In this document: one piece after another, positions 45,539 through 55,868 of the stretch
Layout of the letters: the number at the start of each line of letters is the position of its first letter
Position numbering within the stretch: position 1 is the first letter of the stretch
NCBI GenBank assembly: GCA_025617745.1
Contig: CM046871.1
Span: forward strand, 35,994,722 to 36,058,721
Source: Heliocidaris erythrogramma
Lineage: Eukaryota; Echinodermata; Echinoidea; Camarodonta; Echinometridae
Length of the DNA: 64,000 nt
Direction: 5' to 3'
The notes under the pieces: model-generated
Seen by the model: only the letters and a program-made list of their open reading frames with translations
Databases searched by the model: none
Told to the model about the DNA's origin: nothing
Translations under genes and position numbers: made by a program

Positions 45539-45766
45539 AATAGACCGCTTCGGTAATGTATGCAAATTTTATGCATACTTTTCAAACAAAGGTTGTTCTT
45601 GACAACCTGAGAGCTTGCCGGGCATAGCAACAAATAATGTATGGAACTGGATTCAACGCATTGAGGCTCATTTATAAAAAAAGCATGTTCATCGAATAGC
45701 TCGTCACTAGGTGCTCAGAGAATATATATGTGCATAAATTTGTATACATTACAGAAGCGGTCTATT
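45539..45766. mobile_element. MITE with AATAGACCGCTTC ends, copy 1
   Basis: AATAGACCGCTTCGGTAATG at the left and GAAGCGGTCTATT at the right, with GTATGCAAATTT / AAATTTGTATAC inside. Another copy is at 51103-51310 and the duplicate at about 61594-61821. Confidence 0.75.
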
Positions 45767-45809
45767 TGAACACATTTTACAGGGAACTGGACCCATATTC
45801 ATAAAACAT

Positions 45810-46718
45810 TTAAAGGAGAATTACGCTCAAAAATAAAGACGATAGTGTTCAAAGGTGTTATTTATTCCTACTTGTTAGACTATATGGCTTCGCGTCAAAA
45901 TATACGAGATCGATACGAATCAAATTTTTCTGAGCAAGATTTACCATCTGCTAGCAATATGTATCGTCTGCTAGCAGCACATGGGGGCTGCCATTTTGTT
46001 TATGTGTACAAGAAGATTTTCTTAATCCAAATGCTCAATTTCCTTTTTCAAAATTAAAAACCCATTTGAGATTAAAAATATGGAATAGATATGTCAATTT
46101 ATTTTTAAACTGAAGATTTCCTTATATATTTCTGTTGAAAATCGATATTCGCTTAATAGAAATCTATTTTCTCGATACTGGACGTATGGGACGGAGCAAA
46201 TTAATTCAAATTTTATGGATGCTTCTTCCCTGAGCATCTATAGCGGCAAACTATGCATTCACCTGCTTTCGGATAATGGACTTGAAAAGTCAGAATGCAT
46301 GCTGCATTATTATGTTCTGCTCTGTTTGGCAAACCCAAGAAAATAGATTTTTGTTAAGCAAAACCAGACAATTTAAAAGTATCATTATTAAGATTTAATT
46401 TTTATAATACATGTAAACACACACTTTATATTTTCCGTCACATGTGGGATTTTAGGTAATGAAGAAAATCAATTTAGGATTTGGATTCAAAATATCTTCC
46501 TGACTGGAACATTTCTCAATGGTTCATGTACAACTCCAAATCAGCAAGAAAATGGCAGCCCCCATGTAAATGAGTAGGAGACGATACCGGGTGTTGGAAT
46601 ATCTTTATTTATACCCTTTTCTGATATCTCATTAGAAAATGATTTGGGCCAATAAGTAGGAATTTATTACACCTTCCAATATAAGTAAATTTGTAATCAG
46701 GGCTTAATTCTCCTTTAA
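45810..46718 (+). mobile_element. TTAA-flanked MITE, family T1, copy 3
   Basis: Same ends and internal inverted pair as 952-1862 and the same orientation; TTAA duplications at 45810-45813 and 46715-46718. Confidence 0.8.
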
Positions 46719-46839
46719 ATACTATTTGCAAAGGCAACAGGGCATGGCTGGTTGCCAATTAGGTCTAGTATAAGATTTTATGAATATGGGCCCTGGTCTT
46801 CTGTAAAGCAAGGGTTACGCCAGAACCGAATTCTCCCGA

Positions 46840-47040
46840 ATAAATTCGGACCGATTCTGCCCGAATATGGCCTGAATCGGATGGATTCGGTTGATACGGA
46901 ACTTACAGCTCCCCGAATCAGAGACGAATAGGTCCCGAATAGGTCCCGAATCAAGCAGAATCGCCAAGAATTGACCCGAATCGATTTTGGGCATCCCGAA
47001 TAAAGTCGAATGGCAATCCGAATAGAGGCCAGAATCGAGC
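46840..47040. repeat. Cluster of CCGAAT motifs
   Basis: At least eight CCGAAT words at irregular 9-45 bp spacing, mostly with CCC before or ATC after. Not a regular tandem repeat. Duplicated near 62880-63095. Confidence 0.6.
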
Positions 47041-47285
47041 CAAAAAAAAAGGCACAAAATTTTTTTTCGCCAAACCTTCTAAAAACGCTTAGTAAGGGGC
47101 TATGGGGTCCAATTTCGCTCCATAATTACCTGACAAGCAAAAAAAAAAAAAAGGTTTCACTCCAAAAAAAGGGGGGGGGGCACAATCGACAAAATGGCGG
47201 ATCGTCAATGGTAAAAACTCATACTTCTCTTCCAAAAGGGGGGGGGGCACGGGCCGGCTGTGCCCCCCCCCTGGATCCGCCAATG
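47041..47285 (-). mobile_element. Truncated relative of the GGCGGATCC hAT-like MITE
   Basis: On the minus strand it begins CATTGGCGGATCCAGG and continues with the GGCACAG..CCCGTGCCC block, poly-C, TTGGAAGAGAAGTATG and GCTTGTCAGGTAATTATGG. That is the same order as the element at 47964-48268. The other terminus is not found. Duplicate ends at 63344. Confidence 0.65.
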
Positions 47286-47313
47286 TTATTCGGGTCTATT
47301 TGGCTAGATAGAT

Positions 47314-47343
47314 CCTCTATAGATCTAGATAGATCTATAGAGG
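47314..47343. repeat. Perfect 13-bp palindrome followed by a second hairpin
   Basis: CCTCTATAGATCT and its complement around AGAT. Directly after it, CAAGAACC-TCC-GGTTCTTG forms a second stem, and AGAGGGTCTC pairs with GAGACCCTCT near 47391, enclosing it. Confidence 0.7.
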
Positions 47344-47963
47344 GTCTCAAGAACCTCCGGTTCTTGGAAGCAGCCTACATTCAATTTGGAGACCCTCTTT
47401 TGTGTAGACAAAAGGAGTTCGTCCAAGCATTGCGTTTGTTTTAACTATGCAGGATGTGCCCAGTTTAGCTTTCAGTATAACTAGTTGATTTTCTTGTTAT
47501 TTGTTCATATCTGCGTGATAACCTGATGAGTTGCAGATCGAAAAGCTTCGTTATCATTTTAATGTTTTAATATGTTACTGTTTAAAGCCATTTGGAAAGT
47601 TAATGTATCATAATTTTTATTCAATTTATCGAAATATATTGGGGTGGATGATAATACAGGGCATCCCCCACCTCAAATTTTTTTTTGGGGATATATACCC
47701 CCATCCCCCGGGATCGGCACTCACGTGTCCATTGGTTTATGCAGTATCTTATTCTTTTGTGCAATCCAAAAAAATCAAATACATGTACCTGGATCAGGAG
47801 CCGCGGAGCGTTTTTGAAAGTGAGGGGGAGGGGCTGATCTGCTTTCCTTTTCATTAATGACAATTTTCACACCTTTTTTACGACATTTTATAAAAGTGTC
47901 TACTAAAAAAAAGTGAGGGGCTGCAGCCCCCAGCCCACCGGTTCCACGGCCCATGTGGATATA

Positions 47964-48268
47964 CATTGGCGGATCCGGGGGGGGGGGGGGGGGGGGCACG
48001 GCCCGTGCCCCCCCCCCCCATTGGAAGAAAAATATGCATTTTTTCGCTTGTCAGAGAATTATGGCGGAAACTGGAACCCCCCCCCCCCCCCCCCCACTGG
48101 GCAAATTTTGGAGGTCTTGCGAAAAAAAGAAATTGTCGCACCCCCCCCCCCCCCCCCCCACCCCCCCAAGACCAAAAACATACGGGTCTACCTTTTCCAA
48201 CAGTTGACAAACCTGCATTTGTGTGCCCCCCCCCCCCCCCCTTATACTAAATCCTGGATCCGCCCCTG
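47964..48268. mobile_element. hAT-like MITE with GGCGGATCC ends
   Basis: CATTGGCGGATCC at the left and GGATCCGCCCCTG at the right (two mismatches as inverted repeats), flanked by the 8-bp duplication TGGATATA at 47956-47963 and 48269-48276. Four poly-C runs and one poly-G run occur inside. The 8-bp duplication fits hAT. Confidence 0.85.
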
Positions 48269-48429
48269 TGGATATAGGCCTGATTTGCTGCTCCTACCCG
48301 TACCCCGTCAGTCATGGCGCCAATAATACACGATTTTCCAATTACTTCCCCCTCCCATTTACCACCCGATCTTAGATTATTGACACCCGTTTAAATAATG
48401 GAGGAGTCCTCGAAACTTTTGTTTGGCCT

Positions 48430-48711
48430 ATGACGTAAGCTGCACGTGGGTGAGTCTTCGCCTCTTCGGCTGTGAATTACGCAATAACAATAACACTTGT
48501 GCCGGTATGCAAATTTAGTGGCTGATTTTGGTAAATCACGAAAACTTCGGAGTGGTATTTATTTGTTTCATGTCAAGTTTTCCCGGAAATTACCTAAGGA
48601 GTTGGTGCTCAATTGAATATCAGTGCTGTTGTGCAAGGCCATCGGATCTTCTGCAAAACTTAGTGGTGATTCTATGCCCTGTTTGAAGATTGAGGCGCGG
48701 AGACAAAATGG
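48430..48711 (+). promoter_or_regulatory. Promoter-like region with possible first exon
   Basis: TGACGTAA (CRE-like, 48431-48438), CACGTG E-box (48443-48448) and ATGCAAAT octamer (48507-48514) lie within 85 bp. They are followed by a non-repetitive stretch ending GAGACAAAATGG before GTAAGAAG, a strong donor. The ATG at 48708 has a good start context (A at -3, G at +4) but would contribute only Met and one base. I found no matching second exon before the gap. Could be a chance grouping. Confidence 0.25.
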
Positions 48712-48719
48712 GTAAGAAG

Positions 48720-49386
48720 CTGTGTGTGTTCTGGTACTGGTAGGGTGGCTCATCCAGTGCCTGTTGTTACGGTACCCGTGCGCGGCGGGCCCATGCACCG
48801 GCACCTCAGTGTACTTAGTTATGACAGACTTCGGGGTCCCACACACCGTGATTTGGGCCTGCTGTGGACAGTGGTTGTGAGAGCATGAAGCTACATTGTA
48901 GGTTAACTCACTCATTGGTAGCTTCATACTCATACTGATCTCATGTTGTTTTAGTGGATGATATATTGTGTTCTTTACTGCTAGAAATCTACCATTCTGC
49001 CGTCTGGTCTAGGGATTTATTGGAACACTTGTTGTAAAATGGACTGTAAACAAGGTCTGGAACACTCATAGGTACACGCCATTGCCGACTGTGTAGTAAC
49101 GCAGCCAACACACATCCCATACCTAAACTGCATCACTGTGCATTTTTGGCTATATTTAATTGAAACTGATCTATTGCAGTTTACTTAAATGCAAATAATT
49201 ATGTTGAATAATAGATGATTAAAACTTACCAGGTTGTTTTGTGACCTTTGAAGAGGGTTTCCTGAAATTTTGGGTCCTTTTTGTCGATAACTGCTATCGA
49301 GACTGTCCCGTCAGCATCCAGTTTGTATTTTTCACGATTATGATGAAGGGAGCCCTCAGCGCTCGTAGTAGTACCGGCGCGATCTC
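48720..49386. other. Spacer, nothing recognised
   Basis: Moderately GC-rich, apparently non-repetitive. No exon I can support on either strand. Confidence 0.4.
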
Positions 49387-49523
49387 CTACGAAGACCTGG
49401 AAGGGCCAAACTGACGACGTAAAAAAATAAAAAATATTACGTACGTACGTAATAATTACTACGTACGTACGTAATATTTTTTATTTTTTACGTCGTCAGT
49501 TTGGCCCTTCCAGATCTTCGTAG
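49387..49523. repeat. Near-perfect 65-bp-arm hairpin with ACGT core
   Basis: CTACGAAGACCTGGAAGGGC ... and ... GCCCTTCCAGATCTTCGTAG are inverted, continuing through CAAACTGACGACGTAA, AAAAATAAAAAATATT and three ACGT repeats on each side to a short centre. Only one or two mismatches and a one-base length difference. Probably a recent palindromic MITE; transcribed, it would be a long dsRNA stem. Confidence 0.85.
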
Positions 49524-49679
49524 AATAGCTTGTGTGCGTAACATTCTGCGTACGTATCTACGGTGCGTAACCATGTAGAGCGGCCTCACTAGTGCGCAAC
49601 ATATTGAGAGCAGTCGTCATCCGTATGGAGGTGTGGTAACAAGTACCAAAAAGAGGGCTGCAAATGTAAGTTTTTATAA

Positions 49680-50373
49680 CTTTCTACATTTTGTATCTTA
49701 ACGAACTGATAACTTAAAATCTAAAGAATGATACTTCAGTATCAGTTTGCCCACAAAAACCTCCATTTCAAACAAAATTACATCTGTATCCCCAATACCC
49801 AGTATACACACATGTATATGATCCTAATGATCAATATGACCATTGCTTGCTGATGTGGTCTGGAAAGTTTTAAAATTAGATCGTGATAAAGTGATATAAA
49901 CTAGTTAAGTTTTGAGTGTATTTTATTTATTTTATTTTATTTTATTTAATTTCCAGGATTACAATATATGACAATAATACAAGAATACAAGAATACAAAA
50001 TACAAAGTACATTATTAGCTATAATATGGGGTATTTTTACAGGGCAATTAAAATTCATATTTTGCGCGGTCCGCAAATGACCTAGTTCTGAGCGGTCATC
50101 ATTCCCTCATATTTTCCCTCTTCCGGGTTTCACCGTTCACAAAAGTACAAAAAGTGCTGTCAACATTGAGCCCGTATAACATCCACCTTTTCTTGTCAGT
50201 TCGCTTTTATTAAAGTGCATACACGCAGTATTGTGTACGCGTTAAAGTGTAGGCTTAAACAATGGATACGCGCGGTAACAATTTACATCACAATTACTTG
50301 GCCCTGATTACATACCTGCATGAATAACTGAAATCAGAGAGACTGACAGGCAAACAGACGTGTCTGTCATTGC
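49680..50373. other. Spacer, AT-rich
   Basis: (TTTTA)n-type tract at 49920-49955. No gene seen. Confidence 0.45.
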
Positions 50374-50660
50374 TGCATGATAACACTATGAACACGATGA
50401 CAAAGAGAGCGGACAAAATATACAGCTCCTCATTGTACCCCAACAATTGCTCTGGTAGAAAAAAGAACATCCATTCATTGCTATTATGTAAAATAAGTAG
50501 AACAGGTGAATATGCATGTGACACCTGTTCTACATATTTTTACATAATAGCAATGAAGGGATGTTCTTTTGTCTACCAGAGCAAGTGTGGAAGGTACAAT
50601 GAGGAGCTGTATATTTTGTCCGCTTCTTTTGTTCGCCATGTTCATAGTAAACATGATATA
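50374..50660. mobile_element. Foldback MITE with ~140-bp arms
   Basis: The arms match through GCGGACAAAATATACAGCTC, CTCATTGTACC, TTGCTCTGGTAGA, AAGAACATCC, ATTGCTATTATGTAAAA and GTAGAACAGGTG, with the complement in reverse order after a short centre (AATATGCATGTGA). The outer 30 bp pair less well. Confidence 0.8.
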
Positions 50661-50672
50661 GGTAGTAATAAT

Positions 50673-50861
50673 AATATTGACTGGCTCTACTTTTGGGGAA
50701 TATCGAAAATGTTGCCCTTAAAACAACCATATTGCCCTTAAAACAACCATATTGCCCTTAAAACAATCATATTGCCCTTAAAACAACCATATTGCCCCTC
50801 GTCTTCAACTGATTCTGTTGCGGGCAACATATTCGATGTCCCCCTCAAGCCAGTCAATATT
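50673..50861. mobile_element. Small inverted-repeat element with internal 20-bp minisatellite
   Basis: AATATTGACTGGC at the left and GCCAGTCAATATT at the right; the inverted match goes on through GGGG..ATCGAA..ATGTTGCCC. Between the arms lie just over four tandem copies of ATATTGCCCTTAAAACAACC (50709-50797). Confidence 0.75.
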
Positions 50862-51102
50862 ATATATAACAGAAGGAGAGGGGGAAAAAACACCAGCTAA
50901 TGCCTGCCGATTACCCAAAAAACAAAACGTGTTTGAATTTTGAATACTGAAAAACCAAAAATTGAGCGTGCATGATACTTTTGTGAATTTTGCAAGTGGT
51001 CGAGATTTGCAAAAGTTTTATGCTGCTGCTTGCTGCAAAATAATCATATCACAACTGAAACAACATAAAATTATTGTACTTTGTGAAAGTTTCTTGCTGC
51101 AA

Positions 51103-51310
51103 AATAGACCGCTTCGGTATTGTCTGCAAATTTTATGCATACCTTTCAAACAAAGGTTGTTCTTGACAACCTGAAAGCTTGCTGGACATACATGTAGCAA
51201 CAAATAATGTATGCAAACTGGATTCCAAGCATCGAGGCTCATTTATAAACAGCAGGTGCTCAGAGAATATATGTGCATAAATTTGTATACATTAACAGAA
51301 GCGGTCTATT
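51103..51310. mobile_element. MITE with AATAGACCGCTTC ends, independent copy
   Basis: Same family as 45539-45766 with an internal deletion and substitutions, inserted at a different site, so not part of the large duplication. Confidence 0.75.
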
Positions 51311-51427
51311 GGCTGTCATTAACAAATTGCGAAAGTTTTATGTAGCGAAAGTTTCAGGTTTAACATTAGACTTTTAATAAACATATTTACCGGTAATGAA
51401 TGTTGAATAGTGCCTTCGTCAGTACTG

Positions 51428-51563
51428 GGGAGCGTTTCATCAAGTGTTTTGTCAGTGATTTTTACCGACAAATTTGCTCTCAGCCAATTAGATGCAAGGA
51501 TTTCAGTAGCTTATAACAGTTGTCGGTCAAAATCACTGCCAAAACGCTTGATGAAACGCTCCC
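51428..51563. mobile_element. CWG-MITE, family M1, copy 4
   Basis: 136 bp, flanked by CTG on both sides (51425-51427 and 51564-51566). Confidence 0.8.
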
Positions 51564-51566
51564 CTG

Positions 51567-52340
51567 ATGTTTTCTGTCAACGTGTTGACATGGTTTCCTG
51601 AGGTACTGTACTTGACCACTCACACATATGCAAGGTTATTGTAGATATAACTCTGTCAAACACATATTTTTACCTGAAAGTGTCCTAAAAATCTTCATCT
51701 GCAAAATTCATGTCACTTTGACTATGTTTAATGCATGTTAAAACTGTTGATCTTCTTGAATAAGTTTCCCATTTGAATCAGAATACAAAATGACTGATTG
51801 ATTTTTCAATATTTGAGATAAAGATAAAGATAAAATTATGATGCGTCATATTTTTCTCCCCTTCGTTTCAGGTTTTGTTTTTCTTCTATGTTTTTGAATT
51901 CCCTGAATGACCTGTTGAAGATGCTCCTGTACGTGATCCACCATTTGGTATTCTATACATCTACAATACATGTACCACATTTAATACATGAACTTGCTTT
52001 ATAGGAAACGGCTTCCTAGAGCCAGGACGTTGTTTAGACATTAACGCCATTCTGATTTCTAGCAGATGCAATCAAATGCCATGACACTCCTGTTCATCCA
52101 GAAAAAATATAATCCACGTCTGCGCCTCCCCGTCCCTCACCCCACTCCCCTATACTTGTTTGTTTATATAGTAAGTTAAAGTGTTCATAGCTTGTTGTTA
52201 TGAGAATTTAGAGCAGGAAAAGGAAGATGAACAGCTTAATCTCATATGTAATGCTATCAAGGACAATCGCTACCCGAAAAACGTCCATATTGATTTTTGT
52301 CTGTCCAAATGATTGGTTAGAGTTTGAGCTTCATGGGTGC
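51567..52340. other. Spacer, nothing recognised
   Basis: AT-rich, no repeats or exons that I can support. Confidence 0.45.
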
Positions 52341-52343
52341 CAT

Positions 52344-52367
52344 CATTGAGAGAGGGGAGAGAGACAG

Positions 52368-52406
<39 letters not shown>

Positions 52407-53143
52407 GGGTTGTTGGGGAGATATAGAGAGGAATAGAGAGACATGAGGGATACAGATGGTATATGTAAGGGAAAGAGTGATGGAGTGAGGAGAAAGAGAG
52501 AGAGAGAGAGATGGGGAAGGGATAGAGAGATAAAAAGCGACAGAGAGAGGGGGTTGGGGAGATATAAAGAGGAATAGAGAGACATGAGGGATACAGACAG
52601 TAAATGTAAGGGAAAGTGATCGAGTGAGGAGAAAGAGAGAGAGAGAGAGATGGGGAAGGGATAGAGAGATAGAAAGCAACATAGAGAGAGAGAGAGAGAG
52701 GGGGGGGGGGGGGGGGGGTGAGATATAGAGAGGAATAGAGAGACAGGAAGGATACAGAGTAAGAGAAAGAGAGATGGAGTGAGGGGAAAGTGAGATGGAG
52801 TGAGGGGAAAGTGGGAGAGAGGGATAGGGAAGGGAATTCAAGGGATAATGAGATAGAAAGCAACAGAGAGAAAGAGAGAAGATAAGATAGAATTAGAAAG
52901 AGAAAGAGAAAGAGAGAGAGAGAGCGGAGAGAGGGGAGAGAGAGGGGGTGGGGAGATATTGAGAGGAATAGAGAGAACAGGAAGGATACAGACAGAGTAA
53001 GGGAAAGAGAGATGGAGTGAGGGGAAAGTGACACAGAGAGAGAGAGAGATATGGAAGGGAATTCAAGGGATAATGAGATAGAAAGCAACAGAGAGAAAGA
53101 GAGAAGATAAGATAGAAGAGAAAGAGAGAGAGAGAGTGATTGA
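52344..53143. repeat. 800-bp polypurine (GA) minisatellite
   Basis: Plus strand is nearly all A and G with short GATATAGAGAGGAATAGAGA and ACATGAGGGATACAGA phrases repeating every 110-180 bp between (GA)n runs. The long minus-strand open frames (up to 292 codons of Ser/Leu/Pro) are low-complexity artefacts. Confidence 0.9.
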
Positions 53144-53282
53144 TACAAAGCGCAACCTTAATTTTCAAAGGTGTCATAATCTAGATAGGGTGTTAGCTAG
53201 CAAGATTACCATATCATTCACTTTGTCCAAGACCTATCACCTTCAACTTAACACCCTTCCATGCCACCAGATTTTTGAGCAG

Positions 53283-53782
53283 NNNNNNNNNNNNNNNNNN
53301 NNNNNNNNNNNNNNNNNNNNNNNNNNNNNNNNNNNNNNNNNNNNNNNNNNNNNNNNNNNNNNNNNNNNNNNNNNNNNNNNNNNNNNNNNNNNNNNNNNNN
53401 NNNNNNNNNNNNNNNNNNNNNNNNNNNNNNNNNNNNNNNNNNNNNNNNNNNNNNNNNNNNNNNNNNNNNNNNNNNNNNNNNNNNNNNNNNNNNNNNNNNN
53501 NNNNNNNNNNNNNNNNNNNNNNNNNNNNNNNNNNNNNNNNNNNNNNNNNNNNNNNNNNNNNNNNNNNNNNNNNNNNNNNNNNNNNNNNNNNNNNNNNNNN
53601 NNNNNNNNNNNNNNNNNNNNNNNNNNNNNNNNNNNNNNNNNNNNNNNNNNNNNNNNNNNNNNNNNNNNNNNNNNNNNNNNNNNNNNNNNNNNNNNNNNNN
53701 NNNNNNNNNNNNNNNNNNNNNNNNNNNNNNNNNNNNNNNNNNNNNNNNNNNNNNNNNNNNNNNNNNNNNNNNNNNNNNNNNN
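53283..53782. other. Assembly gap, exactly 500 N
   Basis: A round-number gap, meaning that the true distance is probably unknown. The left contig ends 140 bp after the polypurine tract. The right contig begins in TMLHE intron 6 sequence already present at 37704. Confidence 0.98.
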
Positions 53783-53814
53783 TAATTAATAATTATTCTG
53801 ACTTACCTTTATAG

Positions 53815-53951
53815 GAAAAACCCATCCTGGCATTACAGCAACTTACTGCATGCTCCTGTGGTAGGACACTATTTGGATGAAACAAGAGACTTCCGTTGCT
53901 ACCACAATGTGTTGCGCCACAACGTGTTGACAGGCCAACTACAACAATCAG
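53815..53951 (+). pseudogene. TMLHE: Second copy of TMLHE exon 7, frame disturbed
   Basis: Same 137 nt as the exon at 37736, with two extra A near the start (GAAAAACCC for GAAACCC), one base lost at CCTGGCAT (CCTGAGCAT in copy 1) and one A lost near the end (CAACAATCAG). Between these the frame is wrong and would hit a stop after about 20 codons; the correct frame DETRDFRCYHNVLRHNV is still legible. The first errors lie within 40 bp of a contig end, so sequencing error is as likely as real decay. Confidence 0.8.
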
Positions 53952-53976
53952 GTACGGTGACGTTGATCTTAATTAA

Positions 53977-54687
53977 CCCTAAAAAGACGGGGGGGGGGGG
54001 GGGGGGGGGCCTAAAGGCCCCCTCGACGTTTCGCATGATAACTCCGGAATGCGAAAAGCTTTCACCGCGCCGCTCCGTGACTTTTTACTTTCAAGTCTCG
54101 CGCAACTCGCTTGTGCATGCCGTTTGAAAAAAGTTTGTCAACCCAAAATTGCTCAGAAACGTGATTTTGTGTACAAAGTCAATGCAAATTGTGTTTTTAC
54201 AATTAATTCATATAAAAATTCATACTTTTAATTTCAATGGCTGAAATTAATTGATTTTAGCATAATTATGCTTCTAAAAATGTTTGCAATAAATTTCGCT
54301 AAAAAAACACAAAAACAAACGGTCAAAAAAACAATGAAATACATAAGAAATTAATAAAACAATAAAAAAACAAAAAAAATTGTTGATTCCAAAATTTTTT
54401 TATGTACAATTGTTTGGAATGTAACAAGGAATATTTCCACCAAAAATCAGCATCCTAGAAGCTTTATTTAGTGATTTAGGGCAAAAAGTATGCTTTTATG
54501 CATAAATTAGAATAATTAAATTAAAAATAATTAATGAATATTTTTCGAAAATCTGAGTATGCAATTTTGTAGTTTACGCGTCTGCAGAATTTGCGACGAT
54601 CGCGCAATCAGCGGCCAAGATCTCGGGGGGCCCTTTAGGCCCCCCCCCAGTTTTTCCAGCCTCCAAAATACCCCAGTCTTTTTAGGG
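53977..54687. mobile_element. piggyBac-like MITE, copy 2
   Basis: Counterpart of 37898-38608 with TTAA at 53973-53976 and 54688-54691. The left end here keeps GGCCTAAAGGCCCCCTCGACG, lost or collapsed in the first copy's poly-G. Confidence 0.85.
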
Positions 54688-55594
54688 TTAAGAATACCAA
54701 CATTTGCAAATGTTTAGGACCACTATTCCAAATGCAATAAGTCAATTATTTTCATGGCATAACCTATGTATCATACTTGAACTATAGGCTTATACCATTA
54801 CTCTTGTGCTACTGATCAATGTAGTAAACATGTTATGTAATCATTCAATGAGACAAAAGAAAGTATTCCAAATTATTGAAATACCCACAAATCCCAAGTT
54901 GGTCTTAAACTTTTGCAAATGATGGTAATGAGTTGCAATTGATTCCAGTAGATTGCAACTTGAAAATTAATCACAACTGTGTATTTCTTAGATGGGAGAT
55001 TATAAATGAAGGACTTTGGACCATGAAAGTTCCTTGTTATATCTGGAATCTCCTGATATTAGGGTAAAGTAACAAAAGAACATAAAGACCAGGGACCAGC
55101 AAATTTACCTTGTTATATCAGGAATCTTGTTGTAATCAGAACTCTTTATAACAAATTTCCACTGTATGCGATTGAATGGTAGCTGCATATCCTATTCAGT
55201 CAATCATAAGTCACTCTACGACAAGCCCTGGTTTGGGTAATTCTCCTGGACACCAAACATGATTTATGTTTTGTTTTTTCTTCCAATAATCATAATTATG
55301 AAAGTGACTTTTTCTGTAGTTGTGTGCAGGGAAGTATCTTATACGGCATTATAGACTGAGGATATTTGTGTTGGAGGCTTGTGTTCCTGATGCTGCTTTC
55401 TTTCAATAAAACTTGTTTATTAAATAGGAAGTATCTAATGTACATTGTATGTAAAAACCTTGCTGTCCCAAGATATGTTTAGTAAATTTCTACTTATTTT
55501 GTTTCAAGTTTTCTATACAAGAGGTTGTTTGGACGTAATATTTTGTAAATACTTTAGTGCATTAAAATCTTTGCGTCCTTTTCATCCTATCCAG

Positions 55595-55868
55595 ATTCAA
55601 TCCTCACGATCGTCGCACCCTCTCGTACTTATCGTACGAAGACGCCGAAAGATTCTACGCTGCTTATCGTGCTTTTGGCCGCATCATCGAATCCCCTGAG
55701 AGCAATTTTGAGACCAAGCTGCAGCCGGGGCGGATGGTGATCTTCGATAACTGGCGTCTGTTGCACGGCCGCAAGGGATTTACAGGAAAGCGTATCATGG
55801 TCGGATGCTACTTCAATGATGACGACATTCAGAACCTGAAGAGGACCAAAGCGAACCTGGATGTCTAG
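55595..55868 (+). CDS. TMLHE: Second copy of TMLHE exon 8, intact
   Basis: 274 nt with the same acceptor and stop as 39519-39792; I see no difference in the coding part. It carries the distal iron ligand in LLHGRK and the GFTGKR motif. No upstream exons 1-6 accompany it in this window, so it is not a complete gene here. Poly(A) signal at 55966-55971. Confidence 0.85.

Noticed and set aside
49614-49665. Possible exon between GAGAGCAG and GTAAGT encoding CGNKYQKEGCK
   Set aside because: Joining it to the candidate first exon ending at 48711 gives a stop after nine codons, and no further exon was found.
52270-53148. 292-codon Ser/Leu-rich open frame on the minus strand
   Set aside because: Shadow of the GA repeat tract, no start context, no domain, several overlapping frames of the same kind.
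53136-53814. Open frames across the N gap
   Set aside because: They consist of unknown residues and are not evidence of coding.
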